Shown in pieces: positions 35,991-46,043 of a DNA stretch of 64,000 nucleotides. Source of the DNA: Nitzschia sp. pyKryTriq1. Lineage: Eukaryota; Bacillariophyta; Bacillariophyceae; Bacillariales; Bacillariaceae. Position 1 is the stretch's first letter. Every line of letters begins with the position of its first letter. The position numbers and the translations under genes were made by a program. The stretch is from positions 458,722-522,721 of the forward strand of contig OY101121.1 in NCBI GenBank assembly GCA_956465555.1, given 5' to 3'. A model generated the notes under the pieces. It worked only from the letters and a program-made list of their open reading frames with translations, made no database searches and was not told the origin of the DNA.

Positions 35991-37134
35991 TTACATTGCA
36001 TAGGAAACGTAATAATCTCGCAGCATTTGCACAATGATAAACATGGACACTGTATGTCCACCGCAACGCAAGTAGTAGGGGAAGAATCCGTTGTACAAGG
36101 CCATAAATCCCCGTTCCGCAGTAACTTTTCTCAAAGTCTGCAAGGTTGACGTGTAAGGCAACTTGCCCGTCTTTGGATCCGGCTTTTGACTGGCCATGCG
36201 ATTCTTGGAGGCTTCCAAGGGCATGGTTGCCATACTGTAAATCAATCCCGACGTCATGGCCGCACAAAAGACGTTGGGAATGGAATTTTTCTTTTGATCC
36301 AGCCAGTTGACATACATTTCCTTGAATTGATCCAAGGTGGCGACTTGAAAGACTCCAACCATCATGGCACGAGTGACAAAGGGACCTGATCCTCTCCAAA
36401 AGGCACCAATACCTTCTTCTCTTGCGATTCGAAGGGTGGTGTCGACGACTCCCTTGTAATTGCGTCGATCCTCAACGGGTAAAGACGAATCGTTACTCAT
36501 TCGAACCACTGCGACTTCCATGGGACAGGAGAGGTAAGCCGCAATACCTCCAGTCACAGCACCGACCACGACACTGTTCAAATATTATTTCATTCACATC
36601 GTACCGTTACGAGAAACAGCAATTGGCGTGGTCGAGACATTTTTTGGAATGACCGTCGAAAAGCAAGAGTGCAAGATGAGAAGAAGAATTCGAAGCCTAG
36701 TCAAGGTTCTTTCCTTCCAAGGATCAAAGCCGCCGGCAAGAAGATACTAGAGCTACTCACCGAGACGCAAAGTCGGTGTGTCCACGATATTCATGTAACA
36801 TGTCTCGAAAGGTTTCAAAGAGTCCGAACCTCGTCGTCGCGTAAAAGACTTGTCTCATGACTCCCGCCGACAAACCATCGTACACCGACATCAAACCCTG
36901 GTTTTTCACCATTTCCTTCAAAGAAAAGGTCTGACCCGACGCACTGGCCAGGTTGGAACGAACCGCGATAGTATTGAAAGGGTGAACGATCGCCCATCCG
37001 AGCATACCACCGAGACCGGATGTCGCGAAAATCACTGATTTGGGGACCTCCGCTGTCGACGCCGCCGGGGATGTCGCCATCATCATTGAGGTGTAGTAGC
37101 CGTTCTTTTGGGAGAAGGGAGAAGTGGGAATCAT
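35991..37134 (-). CDS. Mitochondrial carrier, 2-oxoglutarate/malate type
   Basis: Two exons (37134-36761 and 36573-35991; 187-nt phase-2 intron) give 318 aa, the normal size of an SLC25 protein. The three repeats are marked by Px[DE]xx[KR]-like motifs: HPFNTIAVR, CPMEVAVVRMSND, and MPLEASKNRMASQ. Repeat 2 has RRNYKGVVDTTLRIAREEGIGAFWRGSGPFVTRAMMV, repeat 3 LRKVTAERGFMALYNGFFPYYLRCGGHTV. CPMEVAVVRM and the R-A-M after the second repeat are like oxoglutarate/malate (SLC25A11) and dicarboxylate carriers. The first signature has Phe-Asn in place of the acidic residue, which may weaken the matrix salt bridge. Exact substrate is inferred, not seen. Confidence 0.85.
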
Positions 37135-37662
37135 CGTAACAAGGAGGAGGAGCGATGATTCGTCAACGAGACTGTTAAAGTAGAGGGCTTTTGTCTATGG
37201 TGTTTGGTTGGAAGGAGGAATGAGTTGGTGATTGCTGGTGATGATGTGAATTTTGTTGGTGACGATGTGAAATGCAAGTGCGAAGTCAACGGCACGCAAC
37301 CGTCGTCCACACACAAAACACGCGAGAAAAATTAAGATCCGATCTCCTGATCCGATCCTTCGCCTTTATTGCGTTTCGTCTGTCCGGCTTCAGAGTTCTC
37401 TTTCTCATTTGAGCTCAGGACAGACTGACTGACCGCCAATTTCTCGTTTGACCCAAGACGACGACTCCTCCTCCTCCTTATCCTACTCGTATGGTATGGT
37501 ACTCACTCGCGAACCAAGAGGAAGTATCAATAGCTAATAGCTAATAGAGACAACAAGAAGTGTTGCAACAAGAAAAATATTACAAGTTGCCAATCATTTG
37601 CATTGCTAGCTCGAGTACTCCTACCGGGTACTGGTGGAGTAGGAGTGGTACCTATTACGTAG
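37135..37662. other. Intergenic region between two minus-strand genes
   Basis: No gene was recognised. GGTGATG-type near-repeats lie at 37228-37270. A GTAC-containing cluster (ACTCCTACCGGGTACTGG) is at 37616-37633, near the mTERF stop. Confidence 0.55.
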
Positions 37663-39621
37663 TTAGACTTGTATGGGACGGCCCGTCTTTAGCCATGTAT
37701 CAAATTGACTCGAGAACTTCAAGCGAGGGATGGCACTTTCTCGAAAGGCGGCATATTCGTCGCCGTCCAATCCCAGTTTTTCACAAAATACAGCATCACT
37801 CGCTTGTACTAACACGTGCAAGGGCGGTGCATTCGCCACAGGAGGCGATGCTGGGTCGGATAGGTCTTGTTCCTCCTCTTCGCTGTTTGTCTTCGTGGCC
37901 ACCGTGCTGTCCATCACCATGACCCCTTTCGAGAGACAGAAATGCCATCGTGGTAGCAATCGATTGTAGAGGGAGGCAGCCATGTATCGTCCGGGGATAC
38001 GAGTGGCACCTGGGACGAGCTCCCAGTCCTCGGTCAACCTGGTATAGCGAGTTCGATTGAAAAAGTTGAGGGTGGGCCGAATGTTACCCTCTAAGCTCAT
38101 CGTCAGAATGTTGGGGAATTCTTGCAGCCAGTGGGACAATGATACAGTGACGTCGTTGTTGTTGCTGGACGATCCTGTACCAGTGGGGACAGCACCAGTC
38201 TCCTTGCTGGACGCCGTCGATACCCCCCAAACTTTGGACAATATTGCAACCTTGGGGATAATGTTGTCAGTCAAACTCAGCGAATATACCGCCGGACATC
38301 GGCTCAGAATTCTCGAGGCTAGACTTGTTCTGGAAGAATACCCCTCCTTTGCTTCAATTTCTGAAAAATAATGAACTTTGGACTGAAGATTGCTCATCGA
38401 CAAGGTCAAGACTTGTGGATGGGATAAGAGACACTTGCGGAGGAGATCCTTAGAAGACAAGGCGGAAGAATTCTCCTTCTCATCGATGACCGAGAGCATT
38501 GTTTTCAAAAGATCCAGCGTCGGCTTGAGCTTTTCGTCCACTGACAAGCTCAGAACCGTACCTGTGGACGAATATACCATTTTTGAAATCTGGGTAGCAT
38601 TCATGTCGCATGTCGACTGAAGAAATTCTACCCGAGGCCGCAAGTTCGCTTCCACTGACAAGTTCAAGAGATGAGGGTGTGTGGCTATGATGCGTGCCAA
38701 CGTCTTTCGGACGAGCGTCTTTTGATGTTTACTGGTAATCACCGTTGTTCCTGACTTTTCGTCGGTGGCAGAAAGTAGTTCCAGCAGGTAGTTTAAAACA
38801 TACTCTACTTTCTGGGCAGATATTCCAAAGACAAAAGGCGCCGACCGTTTCAATTCTTGTACAGCCTTTGAAGAAAGCCCAGCTGTCGCGGATAGTAGCT
38901 TTGCAATTTCATCGTCGGCTTCTTCTTGGTGCTGAGTATAGCCAACACCACTAGACAATAGGAGCCGAGGATTCCGGTTGATAGCTTCTTGAAACAAACT
39001 GGGTCCCCACAAGTCCAGTAAAAAGTCCGCCGTCGGCTGCAAAAAGGTTTCCACTGGCTTGCGAAGAATCCGGGGTGCGGTTTGTAGTATTGTTCTCGCC
39101 GTCGAGGGTGGGAAGAGTGAATGCAAAAATCTCGCCACACCTTCCAACTGTTCCCAAGTCAGTCGCTCATTTGCCCGATACAAGTACATTTGAGTTTTTG
39201 TCCAGTTCGCCTTGGTAACACCATTGGTTGCATCAGGCTCGAATCTGACTTGGAGAAAGTGAAGCATCTCACGAGCTCGTCGACTATTATTGCTGTCTCG
39301 TGGTGATTTGTTTGTTTCCGAGAGGAGCGAAGTTGTGTTTGATGATGATTCGGAAGCCACATTATTATTTGCGCGCAAGACCAAACTAACGGGCTTGCTA
39401 TTAATAGCATCATCTCGTGCGCGAGAGGGACGAGAGCACCTGTAAAGCAAGGTCTTCGTTTTCTGCAGCGGCAGCGGTAGCGTTGGCCCAATAAGGAATG
39501 CTGAGCTGACCAACTCTTGGCACGCCACAAAAACCAAAACCGCGCATATCACTACTAGAGCTTGCGACGACTTGTGCCATCGAATGGGCATGGTGGGGCT
39601 TCCCTGACGACTCCTCCCCAT
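37663..39621 (-). CDS. mTERF-domain protein, probably plastid-targeted
   Basis: Single exon, 652 aa. The presequence QALVVICAVLVFVACQELVSSAFLIGP has a hydrophobic signal core and an SSA|F cleavage site, the diatom plastid import motif. Several ~31-35-residue mTERF-type helical repeats with Pro at conserved positions follow: ILRKPVETFLQPTADFLLDLW, INRNPRLLLSSGVGY, IATHPHLLNLSVEANLRPRVEFLQ, LLSHPQVLTLSMSNLQSKVHYF, ILSRCPAVYSLSLTDNIIPKV and FPNILTMSLEGNIRPTLNFF. The end AASLYNRLLPRWHFCLSKG is family-typical. mTERFs bind organellar nucleic acid and act in transcription, splicing or ribosome assembly. Which role applies here is unknown. A second possible start lies at residue 11. Confidence 0.85.
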   Translation of the reverse strand: MGRSRQGSPTMPIRWHKSSQALVVICAVLVFVACQELVSSAFLIGPTLPLPLQKTKTLLYRCSRPSRARDDAINSKPVSLVLRANNNVASESSSNTTSLLSETNKSPRDSNNSRRAREMLHFLQVRFEPDATNGVTKANWTKTQMYLYRANERLTWEQLEGVARFLHSLFPPSTARTILQTAPRILRKPVETFLQPTADFLLDLWGPSLFQEAINRNPRLLLSSGVGYTQHQEEADDEIAKLLSATAGLSSKAVQELKRSAPFVFGISAQKVEYVLNYLLELLSATDEKSGTTVITSKHQKTLVRKTLARIIATHPHLLNLSVEANLRPRVEFLQSTCDMNATQISKMVYSSTGTVLSLSVDEKLKPTLDLLKTMLSVIDEKENSSALSSKDLLRKCLLSHPQVLTLSMSNLQSKVHYFSEIEAKEGYSSRTSLASRILSRCPAVYSLSLTDNIIPKVAILSKVWGVSTASSKETGAVPTGTGSSSNNNDVTVSLSHWLQEFPNILTMSLEGNIRPTLNFFNRTRYTRLTEDWELVPGATRIPGRYMAASLYNRLLPRWHFCLSKGVMVMDSTVATKTNSEEEEQDLSDPASPPVANAPPLHVLVQASDAVFCEKLGLDGDEYAAFRESAIPRLKFSSQFDTWLKTGRPIQV

Positions 39622-40090
39622 AGCTACCGAGATAATCCCTGGAAATCTACAACATGAAAATGGGCCTGTTTGTTTCGTTACTTTCCTTTAGTCCTCATTT
39701 GTTCGAATATCTACATCGAACGTCCACGGAACGACGGACGGACGCGACCAGCGTTCGCAATTACGCACGATCACGCACAACGCACGTTTCGATCACGACC
39801 CAGAGATTCATTCTAAAACTCTCTGAGACAGTCTATGATCCTCCAAGAAACTATAAGAAGCCCACAGACTTCTATCGAAATACATGTCAGCGATTCAAGA
39901 AAAGTAGAAATGAACAAAAGTTCATTTCATCAGTTAGAGCAAGAGCTCATTAATTTAAGATAGCGCACTTCGTTATCCCACAGTCAAATTAGTCCTTTAG
40001 CCCGAATCCCTGAGCCGCTAGCCACTGCCTAGAACTCACGGATTTTAACACGCTTCCTCTGCGCTAAAGTAAAACAAACAAACATCGACC
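39622..40090. other. Intergenic region and possible 5' leader of the copia remnant
   Basis: No gene was recognised. The last ~130 nt before the remnant start (from about 39955) could be LTR/leader, but no matching 3' copy was found downstream, so LTR boundaries cannot be set. Confidence 0.45.
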
Positions 40091-41110
40091 ATGGCTGACG
40101 CCAACAACAACCCTCCTGCTGCCGCTGCAGCAACCCACTTCGCTCTGACGCCAGCCAAGGCGACAGATGACGTCATCGACTACAACACCAAGCAAGGTGC
40201 TGCGATCTGGCAAAGCGGATCCAAGAAACTCTCGGAAGAGCTCTTCGATTGTGTCCCCGAAGGGCTCCGCAACTTCCTCGAGCTAACTAAGAAGCGATCT
40301 AAGCTAATGGGATGGGACACCTCCGTCATGTCCATCCTGGATGACCCGGACGACGTAGCAGACACTTCGGTTGCCCGACGTACGTGCTCGACAGGGCGCT
40401 ACGCGGTTCTACCTACCATCAAGTTATCACAACCACGCCTAGTCCAACAAGTACTGGACGACCTCAGGCTTAACGACGACAATGTTGCAACGAAGGAAAC
40501 TCCCATGGCATCAAGCAAGCTGCTATCGCGACACCCCGATTCGAGACCTTTCGACAACCATTTCAACTACCGATCAGTCATCGGGAAACTGCATTATCTC
40601 GTCGCAGGTTCGAGAAACGAAATCGCATACGCAGTCCATCAATGTGCGCGCTTCGCCCAAGAACCAAAAATGGAGCACGCAAAAGCCGTTAAATGGATTG
40701 GCCGTTACTTAAAGGCAACGAAAGATGAGGGCACAATTCTCAAACCCGACACAACGAAATCACTGGAGGTCTACGTCGATGCAGATTTCGCAGGAAACTG
40801 GGATCCGGAGCTTGCAGGTAAAGATCGTTCCACCGCGCGATCACGACACGGTTATTTCATTTGCTACGCGGGAATTCCCATCGCATGGAAATCTACACTG
40901 CAACAAGAAATCGCCTTATCTTCGACAGAAAGCGAAATCACCGGCTTATCATACGTCGTCGTCGTCGTCGTCAGACACCAACTCTCCTTCGCCTCTCGCT
41001 CGCTCTCACCGGACAAACAATACTCGTATCATATGTATGTGGTAGCAGCGGTACCGGTATGGACCCAGTACCTGGTACTGTACTTGTGCAGGGTACATGG
41101 TGCCAGATAG
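40091..41110 (+). mobile_element. Ty1/copia retrotransposon remnant, gag joined in frame to RT/RNase H
   Basis: The open frame of 339 aa begins as a copia gag protein (about residues 1-95, Ala-rich start, then WQSGSKKLSEELFD and KKRSKLMGWDTSV). It then switches near residue 95-105 to the C-terminal part of reverse transcriptase (RLVQQVLDDLRL, NYRSVIGKLHYLVAGSRNEIAYAVHQ) and RNase H (LEVYVDADFAGNW, STARSRHGYFICYAGIPIAWKS, EIALSSTESEITGLSY). Protease, integrase and most of RT are missing. After SSTESE the frame runs into a GTC repeat and unrelated sequence, so the 3' end is cut too. It cannot move by itself. Confidence 0.85.
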
Positions 41111-41260
41111 TACTGGTACCTGGTACTGTCGTGGTAACAGGTATTCTTCGTACGTCGGCGCGTTTCATGACTTCAGTCCATCATGCCCAGTACTGTACCT
41201 GGTAGCTACCCCGGCACCAGTACGATGCCGGGGGTACGGTGCCTGGTGTACTGTGCACTT
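41037..41260. repeat. GTAC-rich palindromic cluster
   Basis: About 220 bp contain many GGTACC, GGTACTG, CAGTACC and CCGGTA elements in both orientations directly after the copia remnant. The same kind of sequence recurs in other spacers of the window. Confidence 0.85.
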
Positions 41261-41746
41261 AGCTAGAGCGAATGCGATCTCCGGCGAACCTTCATGCATA
41301 ATCGTTGATATTTTAATAGCCTATGCCCAATTACAATAGTTGCACACAGGGCACAATAATCGGGTTGAGAAGTGAATTTTTGTCACTGAGTGAATGACGT
41401 GTTTTCAATGTTCCGTAGAGAAATCGGGCATGACGACGGCTCGTTTCTCACCACGTCAAAGGAGAATTTGAAAGCAAGCACAAGTGATGACCCACCACAT
41501 CATCATGCCCATCAGGCCCAACTGTAGAATTCTACGCATTCTTTCGCACGCACGCACGCGGATGATTCATTCAAAAGATCAAAGCAAGAAGGAACCGAAA
41601 ACCGAGAAGCGCCAGGAAAACAATAGATACGCACCCTCCCAACTTCATAAACCCATCACCATTCTTTCTCGCAAAGTTCACCAAACAAACCAAAAACACT
41701 TTGTTCAGAACCCTTCTTCAGAAGTGCCTCTAGTTATCTAACCAAC
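41261..41746. other. Intergenic region upstream of the ankyrin gene
   Basis: No gene was recognised. It presumably holds the promoter and leader of the ankyrin gene. A short CGCACGCACG run is near 41548. Confidence 0.55.
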
Positions 41747-42721
41747 ATGCCGAGACCTAAACCCTCAACGAACCGCCAGTTTCAAATTGGCCTGAACATC
41801 GACACGATGCTTCAAAGGCAGGTCAATGTTCCCGGCCAAAAGCTGGGAACGGCATCCCAAACTACTGCCAAATCGGACGAGTCTTGGGATAGTGAATCCT
41901 GGGATAGTAGCGACGACGAATCCTTTGACAGTAGCGATAGCGGATCCGATATTGATGAAGGAGACTTCTACGCTGAGCTACAGTCTTGGATGAACAAGCT
42001 CACCACCACAAGGAAACCCGTGACGAGATCGAACTCGATGCAACTTCTGGGAGCAGTAAAACCCTTTCCCAAGTACAAGGAGCAAATTTCGCATCACCCA
42101 ATTGTTGCGAACAGAATCAGGAAGTGTGATGCTGAGTTCATGCAAAGTCCCGAAGAGGTGATGGTCACAAGAAAGGCGAAAGAAGATCCCTCCACAGACA
42201 AACCCGAGAGTTGTCTTATGCGGATCCTGGCTTCCGCTGGCAAGAATGACAGTAAGGGATTGGAACCTTACGAGTCTGCTTTCTTGGAAGTGACAGAGGA
42301 AAGAGTGGCCGCCCACTGCAAGGAAATGACTGATGCTGCTCGCAGCGTCAACATGAAGTTGCTCAAGCAGTTCTTGAAGGAAGGCAGAAATCTTGAATGC
42401 TGCAATAGATTCGGTGAAAGTATTGTACACATCGTGTCTCGGCGGGGTTCACTCGAAGGCCTTAGCTTTTTGGTGGAAAAGGCGAATGCTTCTCTCATGG
42501 TCCGCGATGACTTCGGGCGCAATCCCTTACATGATGCCATGTGGACCGACAAGCCATCATTCGACATGGTTAAATTCATCTTCAAGCATGCTCCTGCACT
42601 TTTGTTTGCAAAGGACAAGCGCGGTTCCACTCCGCTGGCGTACATTCCTCGTCCACGCTGGACTGAATGGAACAATTTCCTCGATGAGAACAAGGAGCTC
42701 GTTTTGGCTGTTGTCCTGTAA
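41747..42721 (+). CDS. Ankyrin-repeat protein of unknown role
   Basis: Single exon, 324 aa. The N-terminal 90 residues are Ser/Asp-rich (SWDSESWDSSDDESFDSSDS) and probably disordered. A middle part (about 95-210) contains HPIVANRIRKCDAEFMQSPEEVM and SCLMRILASAGKNDSKGLEPYESAFLEVTEERVAAHCKEMTDAARS. Ankyrin-like repeats follow from about 200 to 310: MKLLKQFLKEGRNLECCNRFGESIVHIVSRRG, LSFLVEKANASLMVRDDFGRNPLHDAMW and MVKFIFKHAPALLFAKDKRGSTPLAYIP. The short ending (WNNFLDENKELV) resembles a large group of short ankyrin proteins of diatoms whose function is not established. No targeting signal is seen. Confidence 0.78.
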   Translation: MPRPKPSTNRQFQIGLNIDTMLQRQVNVPGQKLGTASQTTAKSDESWDSESWDSSDDESFDSSDSGSDIDEGDFYAELQSWMNKLTTTRKPVTRSNSMQLLGAVKPFPKYKEQISHHPIVANRIRKCDAEFMQSPEEVMVTRKAKEDPSTDKPESCLMRILASAGKNDSKGLEPYESAFLEVTEERVAAHCKEMTDAARSVNMKLLKQFLKEGRNLECCNRFGESIVHIVSRRGSLEGLSFLVEKANASLMVRDDFGRNPLHDAMWTDKPSFDMVKFIFKHAPALLFAKDKRGSTPLAYIPRPRWTEWNNFLDENKELVLAVVL

Positions 42722-43422
42722 ATTTCGATCAACCCGCTTTCTATCATCATTATTTGTGTAACCTTCTATTCTAAAAATTAACTGAACAATCATTTTTGTG
42801 ACTTCCTCACTGCTGTGTTTCAATCACTGGCGTGTAATAATTAAAGCATATATCATAGCATCAGCAATATGCAGTGCATTGGTGGGTGATACTTCAGTAT
42901 CTTCAATCCTCTCTCGGCAGTTTCAAGGCAAGGAACTGACCATGCACTATTCTTTTGCAAACAGTGGAATAAGGCCAGAACATACATTATTGGTCATGGA
43001 TGCATAAATCAATGAGAGATTCTTTGCTGCTGGGATCGCACGGTAGTTGATGTGAGGGGAGTCGACATGGATGCATAAATTAATGAGAGATTCTTTGCTG
43101 CTGGGATCGCACGGTAGTTGATGTGAGGGGGGTCGACTAATTCGTAGGTCAAGTCGAGCACTCCTCTGAAGCACCACCAACACATCAATGATAGACAAAA
43201 TGGATTATGTATTTCTGCCATACATCTCTAGAGGTGAATATATTGGCGCAACCTTTCGCCGCCAGCCAGGGTGGGAGGTATCTACTAGTCGAGCGAGTCT
43301 CACAGCCTCCAGGTCAAGCTGAGCACATGGTATTGACATGGTACTACCATGTGTACTAGACGACTAAATTGGTCATACTAAACACTCTAGCTGCTTTCTC
43401 GGACCCAGATGTAAGTTTAGAG
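42722..43422. other. Intergenic region with a tandem duplication
   Basis: No gene was recognised. It holds the ankyrin 3' UTR, two 71-bp tandem copies (separate entry) and, near the cyclin stop, ordinary unique DNA. Confidence 0.6.
42995..43136 (+). repeat. 71-bp tandem duplication, two copies
   Basis: Copies at 42995-43065 and 43066-43136 differ at two positions. Each begins CATGGATGCATAAAT and ends GTCGA. The unit does not code for anything recognisable. Confidence 0.95.
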
Positions 43423-44376
43423 TTATTGGGGCAATCTGGCTTTAGTGCGGGTCACAGAGACAGGGCTAGTCGGAGGAGGACGAACACTTTCTTTGGCCCA
43501 CTCCTCTTCTTCTTCCTTGTCCAAGGCCTTTTCCATAGCTTTCTTGCGATCATCGCTTAGCAAATTTAGCATCAAAGTGCTCATTTTAGATTGCGCATAC
43601 TCTACCTCTTTCAAATCCATACTAGTGTACTTTTCAACCGTTCGTAAAAACTTGGATTGCACCTTGGGAGTCAACAAAATGGGATCCATCCCTTCCATAG
43701 CGTTCATGAGAGCCGCCATACCTGTGATGGACGGCTTCATCTTCACAAAAGTGTGGTCCGAGATGGCCAACTCGGTTTGGTATCGAGCATAGTCCCAGAC
43801 CGCAAGGACAACGGCGCTATGCACGCTTTGGGGGAGAAAGAGCAAATAGTGCTGCACAAAACCCAAAGCCGTAGGCCCATTTACTCGCCAGATCAAAGCT
43901 TCAAGGATTTTCTTTTCCATATTGGCAAACTCCATTTCCGTGTAGCAACCTCGGCTCAGATCCGCAAGCAACGAAGTCTCCATTTCAAGAGGTTCGTGGA
44001 GCTTGATGGCAATATAGAGGCAGGTCATCGCGACCAGCTGGTATTCCTTGCGATCTCCCAAGGCCTTCTTACCCATTTCTGAGCATAAGTATCGGTCCAG
44101 ATAGGTCATGCCGATTCCGACAGTCTCGCGGCGAAACTTACAGAAATCGACTACTTGGTAGCACCACTCGCACATTTTAACTCGACAGTCTTCATCTACC
44201 GGCTTGGCTGCCTTTTTGCGAAGCTCCGCGTTAATCTCCAGGTAGTCAACTACTTGATATTCATTCTCTTCCTGGTGCAACATGAGGGCCAACCGGTCTG
44301 GAATTTCATCGCTTTCATGGTAAGGCAGCAGCGCGTGCTCGAGAGCGGTGATGGTCAAAGTCAATGTTTTCGGCAT
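43423..44376 (-). CDS. Cyclin, diatom-specific type
   Basis: Single exon, 317 aa. The cyclin box is visible at about 60-190: RVKMCEWCYQVVDFCKFRRETVGIGMTYLDRYL, then YQLVAMTCLYIAIKLHEP and LSRGCYTEMEFANMEKKILEALIWRVNGPTALGFVQHYL. A second, weaker fold follows (VVLAVWDYARYQTELAISD ... SITGMAALMNAME). The FRRETVGIGMTYLDRYL pattern and the Met-Cys-Glu-Trp-Cys start are those of the expanded diatom-specific cyclins, which are thought to couple nutrient or light signals to the cell cycle. No destruction box is obvious. The C-terminus is short and Pro/Thr-rich. Confidence 0.88.
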   Translation of the reverse strand: MPKTLTLTITALEHALLPYHESDEIPDRLALMLHQEENEYQVVDYLEINAELRKKAAKPVDEDCRVKMCEWCYQVVDFCKFRRETVGIGMTYLDRYLCSEMGKKALGDRKEYQLVAMTCLYIAIKLHEPLEMETSLLADLSRGCYTEMEFANMEKKILEALIWRVNGPTALGFVQHYLLFLPQSVHSAVVLAVWDYARYQTELAISDHTFVKMKPSITGMAALMNAMEGMDPILLTPKVQSKFLRTVEKYTSMDLKEVEYAQSKMSTLMLNLLSDDRKKAMEKALDKEEEEEWAKESVRPPPTSPVSVTRTKARLPQ

Positions 44377-45251
44377 CTTTCTTTTTAACAGGCGCTTCTT
44401 TTTGACAGAGAATTGCGCTCTACAATATTCTCGTATTAGTACTAGAGAGCTGGTGTGTTTCTGATGGAAATAGAGTCCTGCGGCACAAATACAAACTAAA
44501 GGATGGAGGATGAGGGCACTGCCGGTATTATTTGTGTCATCTTATTGCTTGTCTATCTTCTCTTTCGCTTTCGATAAAAGTCACAGACAGCAGATGCGAC
44601 GAAAGTGCGCGTGGAGAAAAAAGTCATCCGAAGTCTTCTCGAAGGGCCTATTCTAGTCCTTTTTAACATGGCGTAGGGCAGTTTTTCTACTCGTAGTGTC
44701 CGTCGTACCTGGTACAGTACCTGTGTACCGAAGCATGCAGTTGTGGGAGTGTTCGTTTGGTTCGTACCGGTAGCTGGAGTTGCCGGGCTCTTTAGCGAGT
44801 GTATCAGTTTGTCTTGAAACCCCCCTATTCCCATTCAGTCGTTCGACCAATCGATGAACCGATCTCGGATAATATTATTGACACAAAAACTGATTCTTAA
44901 ACCCTAAATTTGATAAATCACTCTCACGATTTGGCGGTCGGAGAGGCACGCGCGCCCGCCAAAAAGCCAAAAAACGTCGCGCCACAAGACTGGATGATGA
45001 TGTGAGAACACAAGTCAAGTCGGGTGTCTCGCCCACTTCCTCATGTTTTCAATCACAACCTTTCTGTTCGGGAAAGAAGGTTCTAAAGCACGATAGTGAC
45101 AAAACCATCACAAGACCATCATCATTCGATCAACTGTTCCGATAGAATTATTCTCTACCTTCCATTCTTGGAGCAAGAGATTGTGACAACTTCCACCCCG
45201 GCGTCTTTCTTTATCACCATCTATTATCTTGTTTCTTCCACCAACATAACC
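44377..45251. other. Divergent intergenic region between cyclin and a small unknown gene
   Basis: No gene was recognised. A GTAC cluster (GTACCTGGTACAGTACCTG) is near 44705-44727. Confidence 0.55.
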
Positions 45252-45716
45252 ATGTTCAATCTCGTCAGTAGCTTTGGGTCCAAAAGAGACGACTATGGTG
45301 TTGGCGATCTGCTAGCCGAAGTCAGTAAACGAAGTTCTTCCATCTCTGCCGAGGATCGGGAAGAAATTGCCAACATTTCCAGACGGCTCCGCGAACACAA
45401 ACAAAAGAATGGTTCTAGCAACCACACTCCGATTCAAACCCCGGACAGTTCTGAGCACGATGGTAAAACTAATTACGGAAAAGACTTGTTGAAAGTGGAA
45501 AGCTTGCTTCGAGGATTCAGCCACGTCAACAGCTCTCCATTAAAATCACAAGAGGCGCCAGTCTCGCCGCCTACAAGAACTATCGATAGCACCGAAGATG
45601 GTGGTTGCGATGACGGTAGAGGTGTCATGCTTCGCGGTTTTGGACATTCCTCATCCGAAGACGACTCGTCGGCTCGTGTCGATTCCTGCGGTTTTGGGCA
45701 GGCTCGAAATCTGTAA
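45252..45716 (+). CDS. Small protein with repeated RGF(S/G)H motifs, unknown function
   Basis: Single exon, 154 aa from the ATG at 45252 (context AACCATGT). An in-frame extension upstream lacks an ATG near its beginning, so this start is preferred. The N-terminal part is charged and may be helical (DREEIANISRRLREHKQ). Three related motifs occur in the C-terminal half: LLRGFSHVNSS, MLRGFGHSSSED and SCGFGQ, spaced in Ser/Asp/Pro-rich sequence. No signal peptide, membrane segment or known domain is recognised. Codon use and frame length support a real gene, but only weakly. Confidence 0.5.
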   Translation: MFNLVSSFGSKRDDYGVGDLLAEVSKRSSSISAEDREEIANISRRLREHKQKNGSSNHTPIQTPDSSEHDGKTNYGKDLLKVESLLRGFSHVNSSPLKSQEAPVSPPTRTIDSTEDGGCDDGRGVMLRGFGHSSSEDDSSARVDSCGFGQARNL

Positions 45717-46043
45717 CGTCTACAAGTTCTGTGTTTAAAAAGCGCAATCGGAGGAACTTCATACGGCTGGCTTTCAGCACGTGAGGAAAAAGTGGCGCCT
45801 GTTGGCATCATAGTTCATAGAATATATTTGTTTAGAGTTTAGATGCATTGTTAATATTAATCATTCTACTAGATGAGTGAAGGACAATACTCGTCAAAGA
45901 ATGAATAGCACTGTATACAGGTGAAAGGAGGAAAAGGATTCTAGACATGATATTCTGAACACAACACTATCAGTGCCTCCGCCTCATTACCTTTCCACGG
46001 CAGAAATACAATGTCATCAGACCATTGGAACGAACAAACGGGT
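45717..46043. other. Convergent intergenic region
   Basis: 327 bp between the small gene and the epsin stop. Nothing was recognised apart from AT-rich sequence near 45820-45870. Confidence 0.55.
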
